Part shown: one piece after another, positions 35,077 to 44,505 of the stretch
Position numbering within the stretch: the stretch's first letter is position 1
How the letters are laid out: each line of letters begins with the position of its first letter
From: Rhodococcus sp. IEGM 1409
GTDB taxonomy: Bacteria; Actinomycetota; Actinomycetes; Mycobacteriales; Mycobacteriaceae
Assembly (NCBI RefSeq): GCF_030056735.1
Contig: NZ_JASHKN010000008.1
Span: 186,001 to 250,000 of the forward strand
Length of the DNA stretch: 64,000 nucleotides
Direction: 5' to 3'
Made by a program: the position numbers and the translations under genes
Notes under the pieces: generated by a model
Database searches by the model: none
The model's input: only the letters and a program-made list of their open reading frames with translations
What the model was told of the DNA's origin: nothing

Positions 35077-35432
35077 TCGACGACGGACGACCACTGTTCC
35101 AGCAGATCGCCGAGCAGATCGAGAGCTCGATCATCGACGGCTCACTACCCGAGGACGGGCAGGTGCCCTCGACCAACGAACTGGCGGCGTTCCACCGGAT
35201 CAATCCGGCCACTGCAGCCAAGGGCCTCAATCAGCTCGTAGGCGAGGGGATCCTCTACAAGAAACGAGGAATCGGAATGTTTGTCACTGTCGGCGCCCGC
35301 GATGCACTCAGGTTCAGACGCCGAGAAGCGTTCGCGCGCCAGTACATCGAGCCGCTGGTCGCGGAGGCCGACCGCCTCCAGATTTCCCTCGACGAACTCA
35401 AATCCATGCTGAACGACAGGAAGGCGGACTGA
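35073..35432 (+). CDS. GntR family regulator, YtrA type
   Basis: A 119-residue regulator with a GntR winged helix (P-L-F-Q-Q-I-A-E-Q-I-E-S-S-I near residue 10, V-P-S-T-N-E-L-A, T-A-A-K-G-L-N-Q-L) and only a short C-terminal helix pair. This small form is the YtrA subfamily, which controls adjacent ABC transporters. The GTG at 35073 is coupled to a leader ORF. It overlaps the ATPase gene by one base (TGATGA). Confidence 0.92.
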   Translation: MIDDGRPLFQQIAEQIESSIIDGSLPEDGQVPSTNELAAFHRINPATAAKGLNQLVGEGILYKKRGIGMFVTVGARDALRFRRREAFARQYIEPLVAEADRLQISLDELKSMLNDRKAD

Positions 35433-36367
35433 TGAAAGCAAGCACGACAACGACTGAGTCCCACGTCAGGCGTTTCGACGAAACTGAACTCGTCGCCTCG
35501 ATGCGCTCAGTGGACAGAAAGTTCGGGGACGTCGACGCGCTCGCGGACGTCTCGTTCGAGATCAGCCGAAACAAGATCTACGGCCTGCTCGGTCGCAACG
35601 GCGCAGGCAAGACGACGATCATGCAGATACTGACCGGGCAGGACCTGCACACCAGCGGCGAGGTGGAGGTATTCGGCGCTGCCCCGTTCGAGAATGCCGA
35701 CGTGCTGGCGAACGTGTGCTTCGTCAAGGAAAGCCAGACGTACCCCGAAGACCTCAAGGTCAAGCACGTACTCGTCGCCGCCGGACATCTTCTCCCGAAT
35801 TGGGACCACGCGTTCGCCGAGGCATTGCTCGACGACTTCCAACTTCCCCTGTGCCGCAAGGTGAAGAAGCTTTCACGCGGCATGCGGTCGGCGTTGGGGG
35901 TGATCATCGGACTTGCCTCCCGCGCGCCGCTGACCCTTTTCGACGAGCCGTACCTCGGTCTCGATGCCGTTGCGCGCCAACTGTTCTACGATCGCCTGCT
36001 TGCCGACTACGCCGAACATCCTCGCACCGTCGTGCTTTCGACTCACCTGATCGACGAGGTAGCCAATCTGCTCGAGCACGTAATCGTCGTCGATGCCGGC
36101 CGGATTGTCGTCGACGAGGACGCGGACGCACTGCGAAGCCGCGCAGTAGTGGTCACCGGCCCCCTGGCTGCGGTGGATGCTGTTGCCGCGTCCGGTACGG
36201 TTCTGCACCGGGAGACGCTGGGCGCCCACAGCCGAATCACGTTGCAGGCCTATCTGACAGACACCGACCGCAACCGACTGCGGGAGGCGGGTGTCGCGGT
36301 GGAACCGGCATCTTTACAGGAACTAGTCATCGCGACCACGACTCAGCGCAAGGAGGTCACCGTATGA
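35432..36367 (+). CDS. ABC transporter ATP-binding protein
   Basis: A 311-residue ATPase. Walker A G-R-N-G-A-G-K-T-T (54-62), Walker B L-T-L-F-D-E-P (167-173), switch His in L-S-T-H-L. The signature is L-S-R-G-M (147-151) rather than LSGGQ, as in YtrB-like ATPases. The C-terminal 80 residues are an extra alpha/beta domain. It pairs with the following permease; together they likely export a lipid, peptide or antibiotic. Confidence 0.94.
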   Translation: MKASTTTTESHVRRFDETELVASMRSVDRKFGDVDALADVSFEISRNKIYGLLGRNGAGKTTIMQILTGQDLHTSGEVEVFGAAPFENADVLANVCFVKESQTYPEDLKVKHVLVAAGHLLPNWDHAFAEALLDDFQLPLCRKVKKLSRGMRSALGVIIGLASRAPLTLFDEPYLGLDAVARQLFYDRLLADYAEHPRTVVLSTHLIDEVANLLEHVIVVDAGRIVVDEDADALRSRAVVVTGPLAAVDAVAASGTVLHRETLGAHSRITLQAYLTDTDRNRLREAGVAVEPASLQELVIATTTQRKEVTV

Positions 36368-37104
36368 GCATCACAACGACCGCGTCACGGACGGTCCAGA
36401 AGGCGCCCACTCGGTCCAGGATCGGCTCCGTCCTCCAACTGCACACGGTCGCGTGGCCGTTGCTGATCGCCTGGCCGGTGGGGATTCTGTTGATCTCGTT
36501 CTTGATCAGCTTCACCATCTACGCGATCGTCGGGAACGAGCAGGGTGAGGGATTCACTGGCAGTGTGTTCTCCGTTTACGGTTTCGTGTTGGCGTTCTAC
36601 CTCCAGTCGATGACCCAGACGTTCCCGTTCGCGCTCGGACTGAGCGTGACTCGCCGCGAGTTCTTCACTGCCACCACGGTAATGGCGCTGGCACAGTCGA
36701 CAGTCTTCGCAATCGCGCTGCAACTGCTGTCAGTGGCGGAGTCCGCCACCAACGGCTGGGGTGTGCACATGCGCATGTTCGGCATCGCACGCTATTTCAC
36801 CGACAGCGCGGCCGTACAGTTGCTCGCGCTGTTTGCGACGCTGCTGCTGACCAGTTCGATCGCAGTGCTGACTGGCGCGATCTACCAGCGGTGGCGGATC
36901 ACCGGTCTGCTCGCTTCGCTCACCGGACTCTTGGGCACGCTCGGCCTGTCTGCGATCGTGATCACGTGGGCGCACTGGTGGCCGGCGATCGGTACGTGGT
37001 TTGCCGATACTCCCCGAGTAGTGCCAATGGCACTACTCCCCTTGGCCCTTGCGATCGCGTGCATCGCCGGAGCCTGGGCGACGTTACGTCGCGCAACGCC
37101 GTGA
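36364..37104 (+). CDS. ABC transporter permease
   Basis: A 246-residue protein with six transmembrane helices (first at about 36-58). Its ATG overlaps the ATPase stop (ATGA). It is of the ABC-2/YtrC type found with YtrA-type regulators. It has no substrate signature. Confidence 0.88.
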   Translation: MSITTTASRTVQKAPTRSRIGSVLQLHTVAWPLLIAWPVGILLISFLISFTIYAIVGNEQGEGFTGSVFSVYGFVLAFYLQSMTQTFPFALGLSVTRREFFTATTVMALAQSTVFAIALQLLSVAESATNGWGVHMRMFGIARYFTDSAAVQLLALFATLLLTSSIAVLTGAIYQRWRITGLLASLTGLLGTLGLSAIVITWAHWWPAIGTWFADTPRVVPMALLPLALAIACIAGAWATLRRATP

Positions 37105-37252
37105 CCGCGTTAAGTGCGACGCCACATGTCGCACCGTCTCGGAGTGCTCCTCGGATCAAAACCGTCTAGGCAGCTCGTCCCCCTCCCTGAGCCAGGAAGG
37201 GGGGCGAACGTCGCAACAGGGCGCTATCTCGTCCCCGATCGGGTGGTCCGCT

Positions 37253-37744
37253 CTACTGCCGAGCCACCCGATCGACAAAACTCGAAGCCCGCAGCACCAG
37301 TTGATCTTTCCGATCCTGGCGCGCAGCGGCGGCATCGTAGCCGGCATAAGGGAGCGGGGGTTCGTTGCGAACGTTGGCCGAGCACTGGAAGTCTCGGCAG
37401 ATCAGTGTTCCGACTGTGCTGCCGCGTCGACCAGCAGGCCCGGCCACCTTGGCGCCGTAGAAGACGACCTCGTTGGGAAGTCGCGTGTCTCGGCACCAGG
37501 AACACTGTGCGCGCGACCGCGGAGTGGCCTCCGCTTGAACGAGCAAGACTCCGATGGTCTCCCCGTCGAGTGTCGGGACGATCGCGTAGGCGCGTCGGCC
37601 CATTTTCGGATCTCGCCAGCCCAGGTAGTCGAGAGCGTCGAAGTCGATGGTGTCGAAGCGGTCCGGCAGGGTGAGATCGGACTTCTCCTTACGACTCGCG
37701 TTGACGAGGCTGGAACGGATCGATGAATCGGTCAAAATGATCAT
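37253..37744 (-). CDS. FBP domain protein (EF-G-binding, FusB-like)
   Basis: A 163-residue protein with the FBP C-terminal treble-clef zinc finger: C-S-W-C-R-D near residue 81 and C-R-D-F-Q-C-S near residue 115 supply four cysteines. The N-terminal part is G-W-R-D-P-K-M-G-R-R-A-Y. FusB-family proteins bind elongation factor G and can free it from ribosomes stalled by fusidic acid; this actinobacterial branch is not characterised. Start ATG at 37744. Confidence 0.88.
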   Translation of the reverse strand: MIILTDSSIRSSLVNASRKEKSDLTLPDRFDTIDFDALDYLGWRDPKMGRRAYAIVPTLDGETIGVLLVQAEATPRSRAQCSWCRDTRLPNEVVFYGAKVAGPAGRRGSTVGTLICRDFQCSANVRNEPPLPYAGYDAAAARQDRKDQLVLRASSFVDRVARQ

Positions 37745-38173
37745 GGGTGTATACCAATCGTGGCTCGGTGAAGGTGGGTACAGCTCATGGCCCGATCAGC
37801 ACCAAGTGCTGTCGGGTCCGAAATGCGCTATCTGTCGCCGGCGAAGACGACGCCGACAACCCCCTCACGCCCATGGGGCCTCACCGTGTATGTGTCCACA
37901 CCGCGATGGTAGCTACAGGTCTGCGTCACGGGCCACTCGATTTAGCACTTCATGCCTGCCATGGCGGAGTGCCAGAACTGAAGAATGGCGCACTGATCTT
38001 CGCTCGAGATGTTTCGTCAGTACCCCATTCCGGACCCCATTCCGGTCGCTGTTGTGGGGTGCGTTGCCCTCTTCGGACGAGGGCAAGCGGCGCCCCGGTC
38101 CGAAGAGAAACATCAGTCACGCCAGACCGCCGTGAACTCGTACCAAGGTCCGCCGAGGTGAGTTGCGGAGAAG
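37745..38173. other. Intergenic region with small repeats
   Basis: A 429-bp stretch; open frames here have no recognisable product. It holds a 12-bp tandem duplication (CCCCATTCCGGA/T at 38023-38046) and an 8-bp hairpin, TTGCCCTC-N7-GAGGGCAA (38064-38086), that could end the minus-strand gene starting at 38524. Confidence 0.5.
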
Positions 38174-38524
38174 TCATCGAACCCCGATGGTTCGCCGCTG
38201 GGCGATATCGAACTGTCCGATCTCGAGCTCTTCGACAGCAACGATAACGGCTATCGGAGAGGGCAGGATCCACCACGACCACCGTCGGTCCTGACCAAGG
38301 ACATAGAGGGTGCGGACCGCCCACACCAGACCGACCACGATCAAGAGGAGCAGAGCCGCAGCGGCGGCAAGAAGGGGATCTATCCCTCCGAACTCACCGA
38401 ACGGCGAAGGCCACCAACCTGCGGAGTGGGCTGCCAATTCTACGAAAGCACTTGCAGGACAGTTTCTCCAGTCGTCAAAGAACTCCCGAACACAGCGATC
38501 GGCACTCTGCGCCACGACCGACAC
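38174..38524 (-). CDS. Hypothetical membrane protein, perhaps truncated
   Basis: A 116-residue frame from GTG 38524 with a hydrophilic N-terminal half (R-E-F-F-D-D-W-R-N-C-P) and two hydrophobic segments (L-L-A-A-A-A-A-L-L-L-L-I-V-V and W-W-I-L-P-S-P-I-A-V-I-V-A-V). The last 20 residues are hydrophilic and unlike the rest, so the frame may have been shifted near its end. It is divergent from the 554-aa secreted protein gene. Confidence 0.5.
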   Translation of the reverse strand: MSVVAQSADRCVREFFDDWRNCPASAFVELAAHSAGWWPSPFGEFGGIDPLLAAAAALLLLIVVGLVWAVRTLYVLGQDRRWSWWILPSPIAVIVAVEELEIGQFDIAQRRTIGVR

Positions 38525-38580
38525 ACATAGACAATCCGCACAATCCGTAAAACCAACGCGAATCGTGCGACAATCAGACT

Positions 38581-40245
38581 GTGAACGACACCAACAGTGG
38601 AGTTTCGCAATCGCGCCGATCGCGACTACTGAGCGTCGGTATCCTCCTCTCCGCCGCCCTGCTGTGGCCCACCCCCCTCTCCTCGGCCGTGCCCACCGAG
38701 CCCGGGCCGGCCAGTTGCATACCATTCGGAACTGCCCAACTCCCGCCAGGTGCGCCCTCCGGCGGAGGCCGAGTCGGGTTGGCGACCCTACCGACGTTCA
38801 CCGGCTCGACCGCCCCCACCTCTGTCGAGATCCGCACGCCAACTACCCAATTCAATCGTTTCTGGGACTTCGCGCTCGTCGACCGCGACTTACTCACTCG
38901 CCCGCGAGAGCCAGGCGCATCGACGGCGGAACCGTGGCGTTTCGCGCCGATACCCGAGTGCCTGCGTGGCCGATTGGGCGGGATATCACTGGACGACGAC
39001 GAACTCGTCGCGGTCGACGACAGCGGCTGGATCTACACGATGGACAACGCATCCCAGGACCCACTCGTGTGGAACTGGACCTCAGCGTGGGGTGCGCCTC
39101 TGTGGAGCGGTCCGGGCCGACAACTCCCCGGGGACCGCCCGAACGGGTGGGCACTGAGCGTCTCGTCGCCGTGGGACAACCAAACTTTCACCGACGTCGC
39201 AGGACGGATTCACTTCGTCGGACTCGCCAAGATGACGATGATCCCCACGTTGACCGGCGACGGCAGCCGAATAACCTACGCGGACCCGTGGCTTCCCAAC
39301 GACGACAGCTACGAGATCGGCGGTCCGCTGGGCGGACGGTTCCAGGCTGACTCACTGTCGGCGGCCGGATCAACCACCTTCGTGATGAACAAGTACGGCG
39401 ACATGTGCACCCGCACATTTGATTTCGACTCTTCGGGTTCTGACTCGATTTTCTTCCGCTACAGCTGGGATGACCAGTCGGGCAAGCCCAGCGCGCCCAA
39501 CCTCGTCGCCGAAACCCTCGACCGTAGTACCGCCGCGATCCAACTACCGGCGCCGGACTGGGTGCACCAACCCAAGATTCCCGGTGAAATCACATCCGCG
39601 ATCAGTGTGCACTCCCTCGGTCCTGGGCCGAATCGGCGGGAGCTGCGCGTCGAGGGCCTCCGCGGTGCCGAATTAGGTTTCTGGCACAAGGATCTCGTCG
39701 GCGACGACTGGGAGTTCACACCGACCGGCGCACCTCTCCTCGGCGTGCCGATCGAGAACGCGCCGAGAGACCGTTCGACCGACACTCTGGCCCCCGCCGC
39801 CCCCTGGCACCTGTCCACGACCCTGCCCGCCCGCGACGGCGCCATCGACGGTCAGGCTCTGATCGACATCGGGTTTCCGTACTCTGTGGTGGACCCGCGC
39901 CTGCTCGACGCGATCGGCCAGCACGCACAGCCCTCCGGATACCGACTGGACGTGGACCACTTCGACCCGGTCGCCACTACCCGGACCGCGACCGTGACTG
40001 CACCGGATGGCACAGTTCTTCCGGTCCTCCTACACACCGCCGACGGGCTACGGATGACTCCCCGCACGTCCGGCCTCGACGCCGATCCGCGCCACCTCGT
40101 CGGGGCTGTCGAGATCCCGTCGGACGCCTACGCGGATCGGGCATCGAACCCCCCTCTGGACGCGTTCGTACAGGACTGGATGCGCGGCAATCACATTGCG
40201 GCGATCACGCTCAGCGCCACCGACCACGACTTGGTGATCCGCTAA
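38581..40245 (+). CDS. Secreted protein of unknown function, 554 aa
   Basis: A 554-residue protein with a signal peptide (R-R-S-R-L-L-S-V-G-I-L-L-S-A-A-L-L-W, cleavage near S-S-A). The mature part is rich in Trp, Asp and short beta strands (G-W-I-Y-T-M-D-N-A, W-A-L-S-V-S-S-P-W), as in beta-propeller-like secreted proteins, but no repeat could be proved by eye. Two Cys lie near the N-terminus. GTG start at 38581. No family recognised. Confidence 0.8.
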   Translation: MNDTNSGVSQSRRSRLLSVGILLSAALLWPTPLSSAVPTEPGPASCIPFGTAQLPPGAPSGGGRVGLATLPTFTGSTAPTSVEIRTPTTQFNRFWDFALVDRDLLTRPREPGASTAEPWRFAPIPECLRGRLGGISLDDDELVAVDDSGWIYTMDNASQDPLVWNWTSAWGAPLWSGPGRQLPGDRPNGWALSVSSPWDNQTFTDVAGRIHFVGLAKMTMIPTLTGDGSRITYADPWLPNDDSYEIGGPLGGRFQADSLSAAGSTTFVMNKYGDMCTRTFDFDSSGSDSIFFRYSWDDQSGKPSAPNLVAETLDRSTAAIQLPAPDWVHQPKIPGEITSAISVHSLGPGPNRRELRVEGLRGAELGFWHKDLVGDDWEFTPTGAPLLGVPIENAPRDRSTDTLAPAAPWHLSTTLPARDGAIDGQALIDIGFPYSVVDPRLLDAIGQHAQPSGYRLDVDHFDPVATTRTATVTAPDGTVLPVLLHTADGLRMTPRTSGLDADPRHLVGAVEIPSDAYADRASNPPLDAFVQDWMRGNHIAAITLSATDHDLVIR

Positions 40246-40709
40246 CCCGAAACAGCGTCGTCCGATACACGCCGCGTACCCGGACAGTCTTGTCACGTGA
40301 GCCGAGATTCAACCTGATGGAAGTCACGTCCCCAACCCGTGCGATCACATCACCCGACCTATTGCGTCGATCAGGCTCAGCAGATGGTCGAAACCATGCG
40401 CGACGTGCCGGTCACCCGTCGACGCTGCGAGATGCAGAGTATCTCCCTCCGGCAAACAAGATCGGCAAGCCGTCGAGCGGACTCTCAACGAAATAGCAAG
40501 CACCGCAACCTGACTGGTCCTACATCCACGCTTTCGTTCGAGGCGGATACCCGAGGCGTCCGTGGCTCGGAATGTGTCCTCGAGCCACTATCCGATTTAC
40601 CCCGCCGCGTGGGCAACCGATACTGTCGAGAGGTCTCGACTACAACTCGACTGAGTCGAGCCTGCAAGCCGGGGTCATCACGACACGATCGTCACGAGGG
40701 AGGCGAAAG
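40246..40709. other. Intergenic region upstream of MBL hydrolase
   Basis: A 464-bp stretch without a convincing gene. Near its end are two adjacent palindromes (40625-40640 and 40646-40660) described separately. Confidence 0.4.
40625..40660. promoter_or_regulatory. Paired GTCGAG/CTCGAC palindromes
   Basis: GTCGAG-AGGT-CTCGAC (40625-40640) and CTCGAC-TGA-GTCGAG (40646-40660), 5 bp apart and 50 bp before the MBL gene. The same hexamers recur in inverse order, as in two operator sites for one dimeric regulator. Confidence 0.5.
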
Positions 40710-41594
40710 ATGTTCACACCCGAAGAATTCGGCAAGGTCTCGGTATTGGTTCCCGAGAACGGTGGTGCCGTCCCCTACGGAAACACCGTGGTGGTGCACG
40801 GATCCGAAAGCACCCTCGTAATCGACCCCTCGCTCTCCCTCGATCGAGATCCTGTGGGCGCAGACCTGGCGTTCATCAGCCACGGCCACGAGGATCACAT
40901 CGCCGGACTCCATCATTTCGACGTGCCGACGTTCGCACACCACCTCGACGCGTCCTCGGTCGCGTCACTCGAAACACTGCTCGACAACTACGACCTCCGG
41001 GCAGACGAACGAGCAGAGGTCCAACAATCGATAGCAACGCAGTACGGCATACCTCCGACGCACGAGAATGTGGCGGGGATCGCGGACGACCACGTCTTCG
41101 AGCTCGGTGACCGCACTGCGACGGTCATTCATCTGCCAGGGCATACCCGCGGACACTGCGGTGTACTCGTCGAACCCGACGGCTTCTTCTACGTCGCCGA
41201 CATCGACCTCACGTCCTTCGGCCCGATGTACGGCGACCTGGGTAGCAGCGTCAACGACTTCCTCGACTCCATCGATCACGTCGCAACGATCGACGCACGA
41301 TGGTACGGGACCTTCCACCAGAAAGGCGTGGTCGAGGGCAGCGACGAGTTCCGACGCCGGTTGTCCGCCTACCGCGACAAACTGCTCAGCCGTGAAGAAC
41401 GTCTCGTTCAATTCCTCAGCGAACCAAAAAGCTTGGAAGACATCGTCGCCCATCGACTCGTCTACCGCCCCCACGTCACGGCCCCGTACGTCGACGCCGT
41501 CGAACGACGGACAGCACAACTGCACCTCGAACGACTCATCGTGTCCGGCGCCGTCACCACAAACGAAGACAAGGTGTTTCGACGTGCCCGCTGA
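40710..41594 (+). CDS. Metallo-beta-lactamase fold hydrolase
   Basis: A 294-residue MBL-fold enzyme. The metal motif is S-H-G-H-E-D-H (His58, His60, Asp62, His63), followed by a later H-L-P-G-H-T-R-G-H and D-I-D-L-T. The C-terminal 90 residues are helical, as in glyoxalase-II-like thioesterase and lactonase relatives. ATG at 40710 has GAGGGAGG upstream. Substrate unknown. Confidence 0.9.
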   Translation: MFTPEEFGKVSVLVPENGGAVPYGNTVVVHGSESTLVIDPSLSLDRDPVGADLAFISHGHEDHIAGLHHFDVPTFAHHLDASSVASLETLLDNYDLRADERAEVQQSIATQYGIPPTHENVAGIADDHVFELGDRTATVIHLPGHTRGHCGVLVEPDGFFYVADIDLTSFGPMYGDLGSSVNDFLDSIDHVATIDARWYGTFHQKGVVEGSDEFRRRLSAYRDKLLSREERLVQFLSEPKSLEDIVAHRLVYRPHVTAPYVDAVERRTAQLHLERLIVSGAVTTNEDKVFRRAR

Positions 41595-41647
41595 CGTTCG
41601 AGCAGGCAGTCTGTCGTTCAAAGATCACTCGTAGGATAATCGTCGAC

Positions 41648-42196
41648 ATGAATTGGAACAGTTCCACAGAAGCCGGGTGGTCCGTAAATCTTGCCGAAGA
41701 CGGCTCTGCCATAGTCATTTTCGATCCATCGGGAAGTCTGTACAGCAAACTGTTCCCCACGCACACGGACGAGAGCGATCGAACTCCCGGTAGCCGGAAG
41801 CGGGAATCGTCGGTAGCCGATCAGGATCGACAGGTACTCACGTTCCGCAAAGGTCATCCCGCAACACTTCACTTGGCCGACGGAACGATCGGAACCGTGA
41901 CTGATCAGAAGCCCGGGGCTATGCGCCGAAAGAACAAGCGATGTGAGGTCGCCATCTCCGGCAGGACGTACACCTTCGCGCATTCCTCGAGCCGGAGAGC
42001 GACAGCCCTGCGTGACGGAATCGTTCTGGCACATATGGCCCGCGGCCGCTGGTCCAACCGGAACACGGTCACTCGGAAAACTGTGTCGGTGACCGACGCC
42101 CTCGACGAGTGCGTACTGACGATATTCCAGAAAGTAGTCACACCGGGCCGTACCGGCGCACTGGATCAGGTGATGACCGACCTCAGCAACGTCTGA
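41648..42196 (+). CDS. Hypothetical protein, 182 aa
   Basis: A 182-residue soluble protein: beta-rich N-terminal third (A-I-V-I-F-D-P-S-G-S-L-Y), a basic middle (M-R-R-K-N-K-R-C-E-V-A-I) and a helical C-terminus (D-E-C-V-L-T-I-F-Q-K-V-V). No family recognised and no strong ribosome binding site. The opposite-strand frame is long too, but its composition is less protein-like. Confidence 0.6.
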   Translation: MNWNSSTEAGWSVNLAEDGSAIVIFDPSGSLYSKLFPTHTDESDRTPGSRKRESSVADQDRQVLTFRKGHPATLHLADGTIGTVTDQKPGAMRRKNKRCEVAISGRTYTFAHSSSRRATALRDGIVLAHMARGRWSNRNTVTRKTVSVTDALDECVLTIFQKVVTPGRTGALDQVMTDLSNV

Positions 42197-42473
42197 GACA
42201 GCGGTGCCGCCAGGGGTTGACCCCGCCCTCGCCCGCTGTGACTCGAAGTGAACACAATGGACGGAATGTGCCGTACGCCACATTCAGTGGATCTCAACCG
42301 CACTCGAGACACTAGCTTCAACCACGAGGTCCACTCGCATACCCGGGATGAAAACAAGGCGCCCAGCCACATTGACGATGTCCACGCGGTCGGCGGGTGA
42401 CCGACCATCGGTACCCCTCAGGTTCAACCTATTTCGGTAGAACATCTCGGATCGGAAGGCTGAAATTCGAATC

Positions 42474-43844
42474 ATGGCCAATGTCGACGACTTGAATCTG
42501 CTCACCCAACGATTGTCACAGGGTGCGATGACCACCGATCCGGATCTACTCCAATCCTACCGACAGGACTGGAGTTTCGACCCCGCAGCAGGCACACCGG
42601 TGGCCGTCGTACGTGCATCGACGGCATCCGACGTCCAAGAAACCCTCCGATTCGCCGACAGCCGACGGATTCCGGTCATCCCACGAGGCGCAGGGACCAG
42701 TGTCGTCGGCGGATCCACAGCCATCGACGGCGCGATAACCCTCAGCCTCGAACGAATGCGATCGATTCGCATAGACGTGTCATCACGCACCGCAATCGTC
42801 GAACCGGGAGCCCTCACCAACGACGTCAAAGTCGCTGCCGCAAAAGAGGGTTTGCACTATCCGCCGGACCCGTCGTCGTTTGAAATCTGCTCGATCGGCG
42901 GCAACGCCGCAACCAATGCAGGTGGCCCTTGTTGCGTAAAATACGGCGTTACCAGCGACTACGTCCTGGGAATGACCGTTGTGCTAGCGGATGGGTCCAT
43001 CGCTGAATTCGGCGGAGATCGCATCAAGGACACCCCGGGCCTCTCGTTGACGAAGCTGTTCGTGGGCAGCGAAGGCACACTGGGCGTGATAACCGAGTTG
43101 ACACTTCGTCTCATCCCCCAGCCTCCGACACCTCACACAGTTGTGGCATTCTTCCCGTTGATGTCCGGAGCCGTCGCCGCAGCGAAAGACATCACAAATC
43201 TCGTGCGCCCTTCAGAACTCGAAATCCTCGACAACGCTGCCATCAAGGTGGCTGAAGAGTTTCTCCGCATGGAACTCGACACCGACGCCGGGGCACTCCT
43301 CATCGGGCGGTCCGATGCGGGCAACGCCGCAGAGGCCGAGATGGAACTGATGCGCACGCACTGCGAAAAACGGGGAGCCTCAGCTGTATTCGTCACCGAC
43401 GACCCTCACGAAGGTGAGCTGTTCATCCGTCCGCGCTACGCCGTCTACGAAGCCTTCGAGCAGAAAGGCGTGGTTATCGGCGACGATGTCGCCGTCCCGA
43501 TCGACAAGCTCCCTGCGCTCACCGACGGTATCGCCGACATAGCAAATCGCAACAACACCACTGTCGTCAGCTACACCCACGCCGCGGACGAGCTCACTCA
43601 CCCCGTCCTCAACTATCCCGTCGGAGACGAAGCGGCCGCAGCATCTGCCGCCGCGGCGAGACAAGAGATCTACGAACTCGTGAGAACTCTGGGAGGAACC
43701 GTGACTACAGAATATGGCGTGGGACAACACAAACGAGGAGCCCTGTCGAATGCCTTGGACCCGGTCGTGGTCAAGCTGAACAGGGCAATCAAAAACGCCG
43801 TCGACCCCAACAACATCTTGAACCCGCGCGTTCTGATCCCCTAG
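42474..43844 (+). CDS. FAD-linked oxidase (GlcD-like)
   Basis: A 456-residue flavoprotein of the VAO/GlcD family. The PP-loop FAD domain shows I-P-V-I-P-R-G-A-G-T-S-V-V-G-G, then C-S-I-G-G-N-A-A-T-N-A-G-G-P and V-G-S-E-G-T-L-G-V-I-T-E; the C-terminus ends N-N-I-L-N-P-R-V. Members oxidise glycolate, D-lactate or other 2-hydroxyacids. There is no fused iron-sulfur part and no GlcF neighbour, so a D-lactate-type dehydrogenase is a reasonable guess. Confidence 0.92.
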   Translation: MANVDDLNLLTQRLSQGAMTTDPDLLQSYRQDWSFDPAAGTPVAVVRASTASDVQETLRFADSRRIPVIPRGAGTSVVGGSTAIDGAITLSLERMRSIRIDVSSRTAIVEPGALTNDVKVAAAKEGLHYPPDPSSFEICSIGGNAATNAGGPCCVKYGVTSDYVLGMTVVLADGSIAEFGGDRIKDTPGLSLTKLFVGSEGTLGVITELTLRLIPQPPTPHTVVAFFPLMSGAVAAAKDITNLVRPSELEILDNAAIKVAEEFLRMELDTDAGALLIGRSDAGNAAEAEMELMRTHCEKRGASAVFVTDDPHEGELFIRPRYAVYEAFEQKGVVIGDDVAVPIDKLPALTDGIADIANRNNTTVVSYTHAADELTHPVLNYPVGDEAAAASAAAARQEIYELVRTLGGTVTTEYGVGQHKRGALSNALDPVVVKLNRAIKNAVDPNNILNPRVLIP

Positions 43845-43923
43845 AGGCCCCAAAGGTCGAGTAATCGGCGACCTGAACTCGCCTCACATCCTCCCGAATC
43901 TCGGCCTGAAGTCTCAGCCGAAA

Positions 43924-43956
43924 AATCTGGCACTCGAGGTTGCAGAGTGCCAGATT
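43924..43956. promoter_or_regulatory. CIRCE element (HrcA operator)
   Basis: AATCTGGCACTC-N9-GAGTGCCAGATT, a perfect 12+9+12 inverted repeat. The core CTGGCACTC-N9-GAGTGCCAG is the actinobacterial form of CIRCE, bound by the heat-shock repressor HrcA. It lies 87 bp before the Hsp20 start. Confidence 0.92.
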
Positions 43957-44043
43957 CACTGGTTATCATGTTCTCGCACAGTGAGTTCGGTCGCCGTCGA
44001 GGTGACGGTGACCTTTCTTCGACGATACGGGAGGTGTGTTGCT

Positions 44044-44505
44044 GTGCTTCGTTTCGATCCTTTCACCGACATCGACGCGATCACCAAATCCTTGCTTGCT
44101 ACCGGAACCGGCAGCAGCCGAAGTCCTCGCTTCATGCCGATGGACCTCTACAAGATCGATGACCACTACGTCTTGCATGCCGATCTTCCCGGCGTCGACC
44201 CGGGATCGGTGGACGTACAGGTAGACGGCTCGACTCTGACCTTGACCGCGCACCGTAGTGCCCTCTCCGAAGAGGGAGTGACGTGGCTGGCCGGTGAACG
44301 TTTCACGGGAACGTACAGAAGGCAGCTGTCCATCAGTGAGGATATCGATTCCGAGCGGATCGTCGCCTCGTACGACAACGGCGTATTGACCGTGAGCTTG
44401 CCGATCGCAGAGAAGGCGAAACCGAGGCGAATCGAAATCTCGTCGGCGGCTCCTACCCGATCTGCACACTCCGAGGCCGAAGCTCAGGGACAGATCGAAG
44501 CCTGA
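44044..44505 (+). CDS. Hsp20 family small heat shock protein
   Basis: A 153-residue alpha-crystallin domain chaperone: M-P-M-D-L-Y-K-I-D-D-H-Y-V-L-H-A-D-L-P-G-V near residue 35, the R-x-L-x-I core (R-R-Q-L-S-I) and A-S-Y-D-N-G-V-L-T-V-S-L-P. It prevents aggregation of unfolded proteins. GTG at 44044 is chosen because GGGAGG lies 9 nt upstream and the protein then starts M-L-R-F-D-P-F, as in relatives. The upstream CIRCE predicts HrcA control. Confidence 0.95.
   Translation: MLRFDPFTDIDAITKSLLATGTGSSRSPRFMPMDLYKIDDHYVLHADLPGVDPGSVDVQVDGSTLTLTAHRSALSEEGVTWLAGERFTGTYRRQLSISEDIDSERIVASYDNGVLTVSLPIAEKAKPRRIEISSAAPTRSAHSEAEAQGQIEA

Noticed and set aside
37747..38247. Plus-strand frame of 166 codons in the gap after the FBP gene
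   Set aside because: Composition is Cys/Arg/His-rich and irregular, no start site and no recognisable motif; likely non-coding.
41618..42283. Minus-strand frame of 221 codons opposite the 182-aa hypothetical gene
   Set aside because: The plus-strand product has more protein-like alternation of strands and helices; the minus product is rich in Gly, Arg and Ser without a core.
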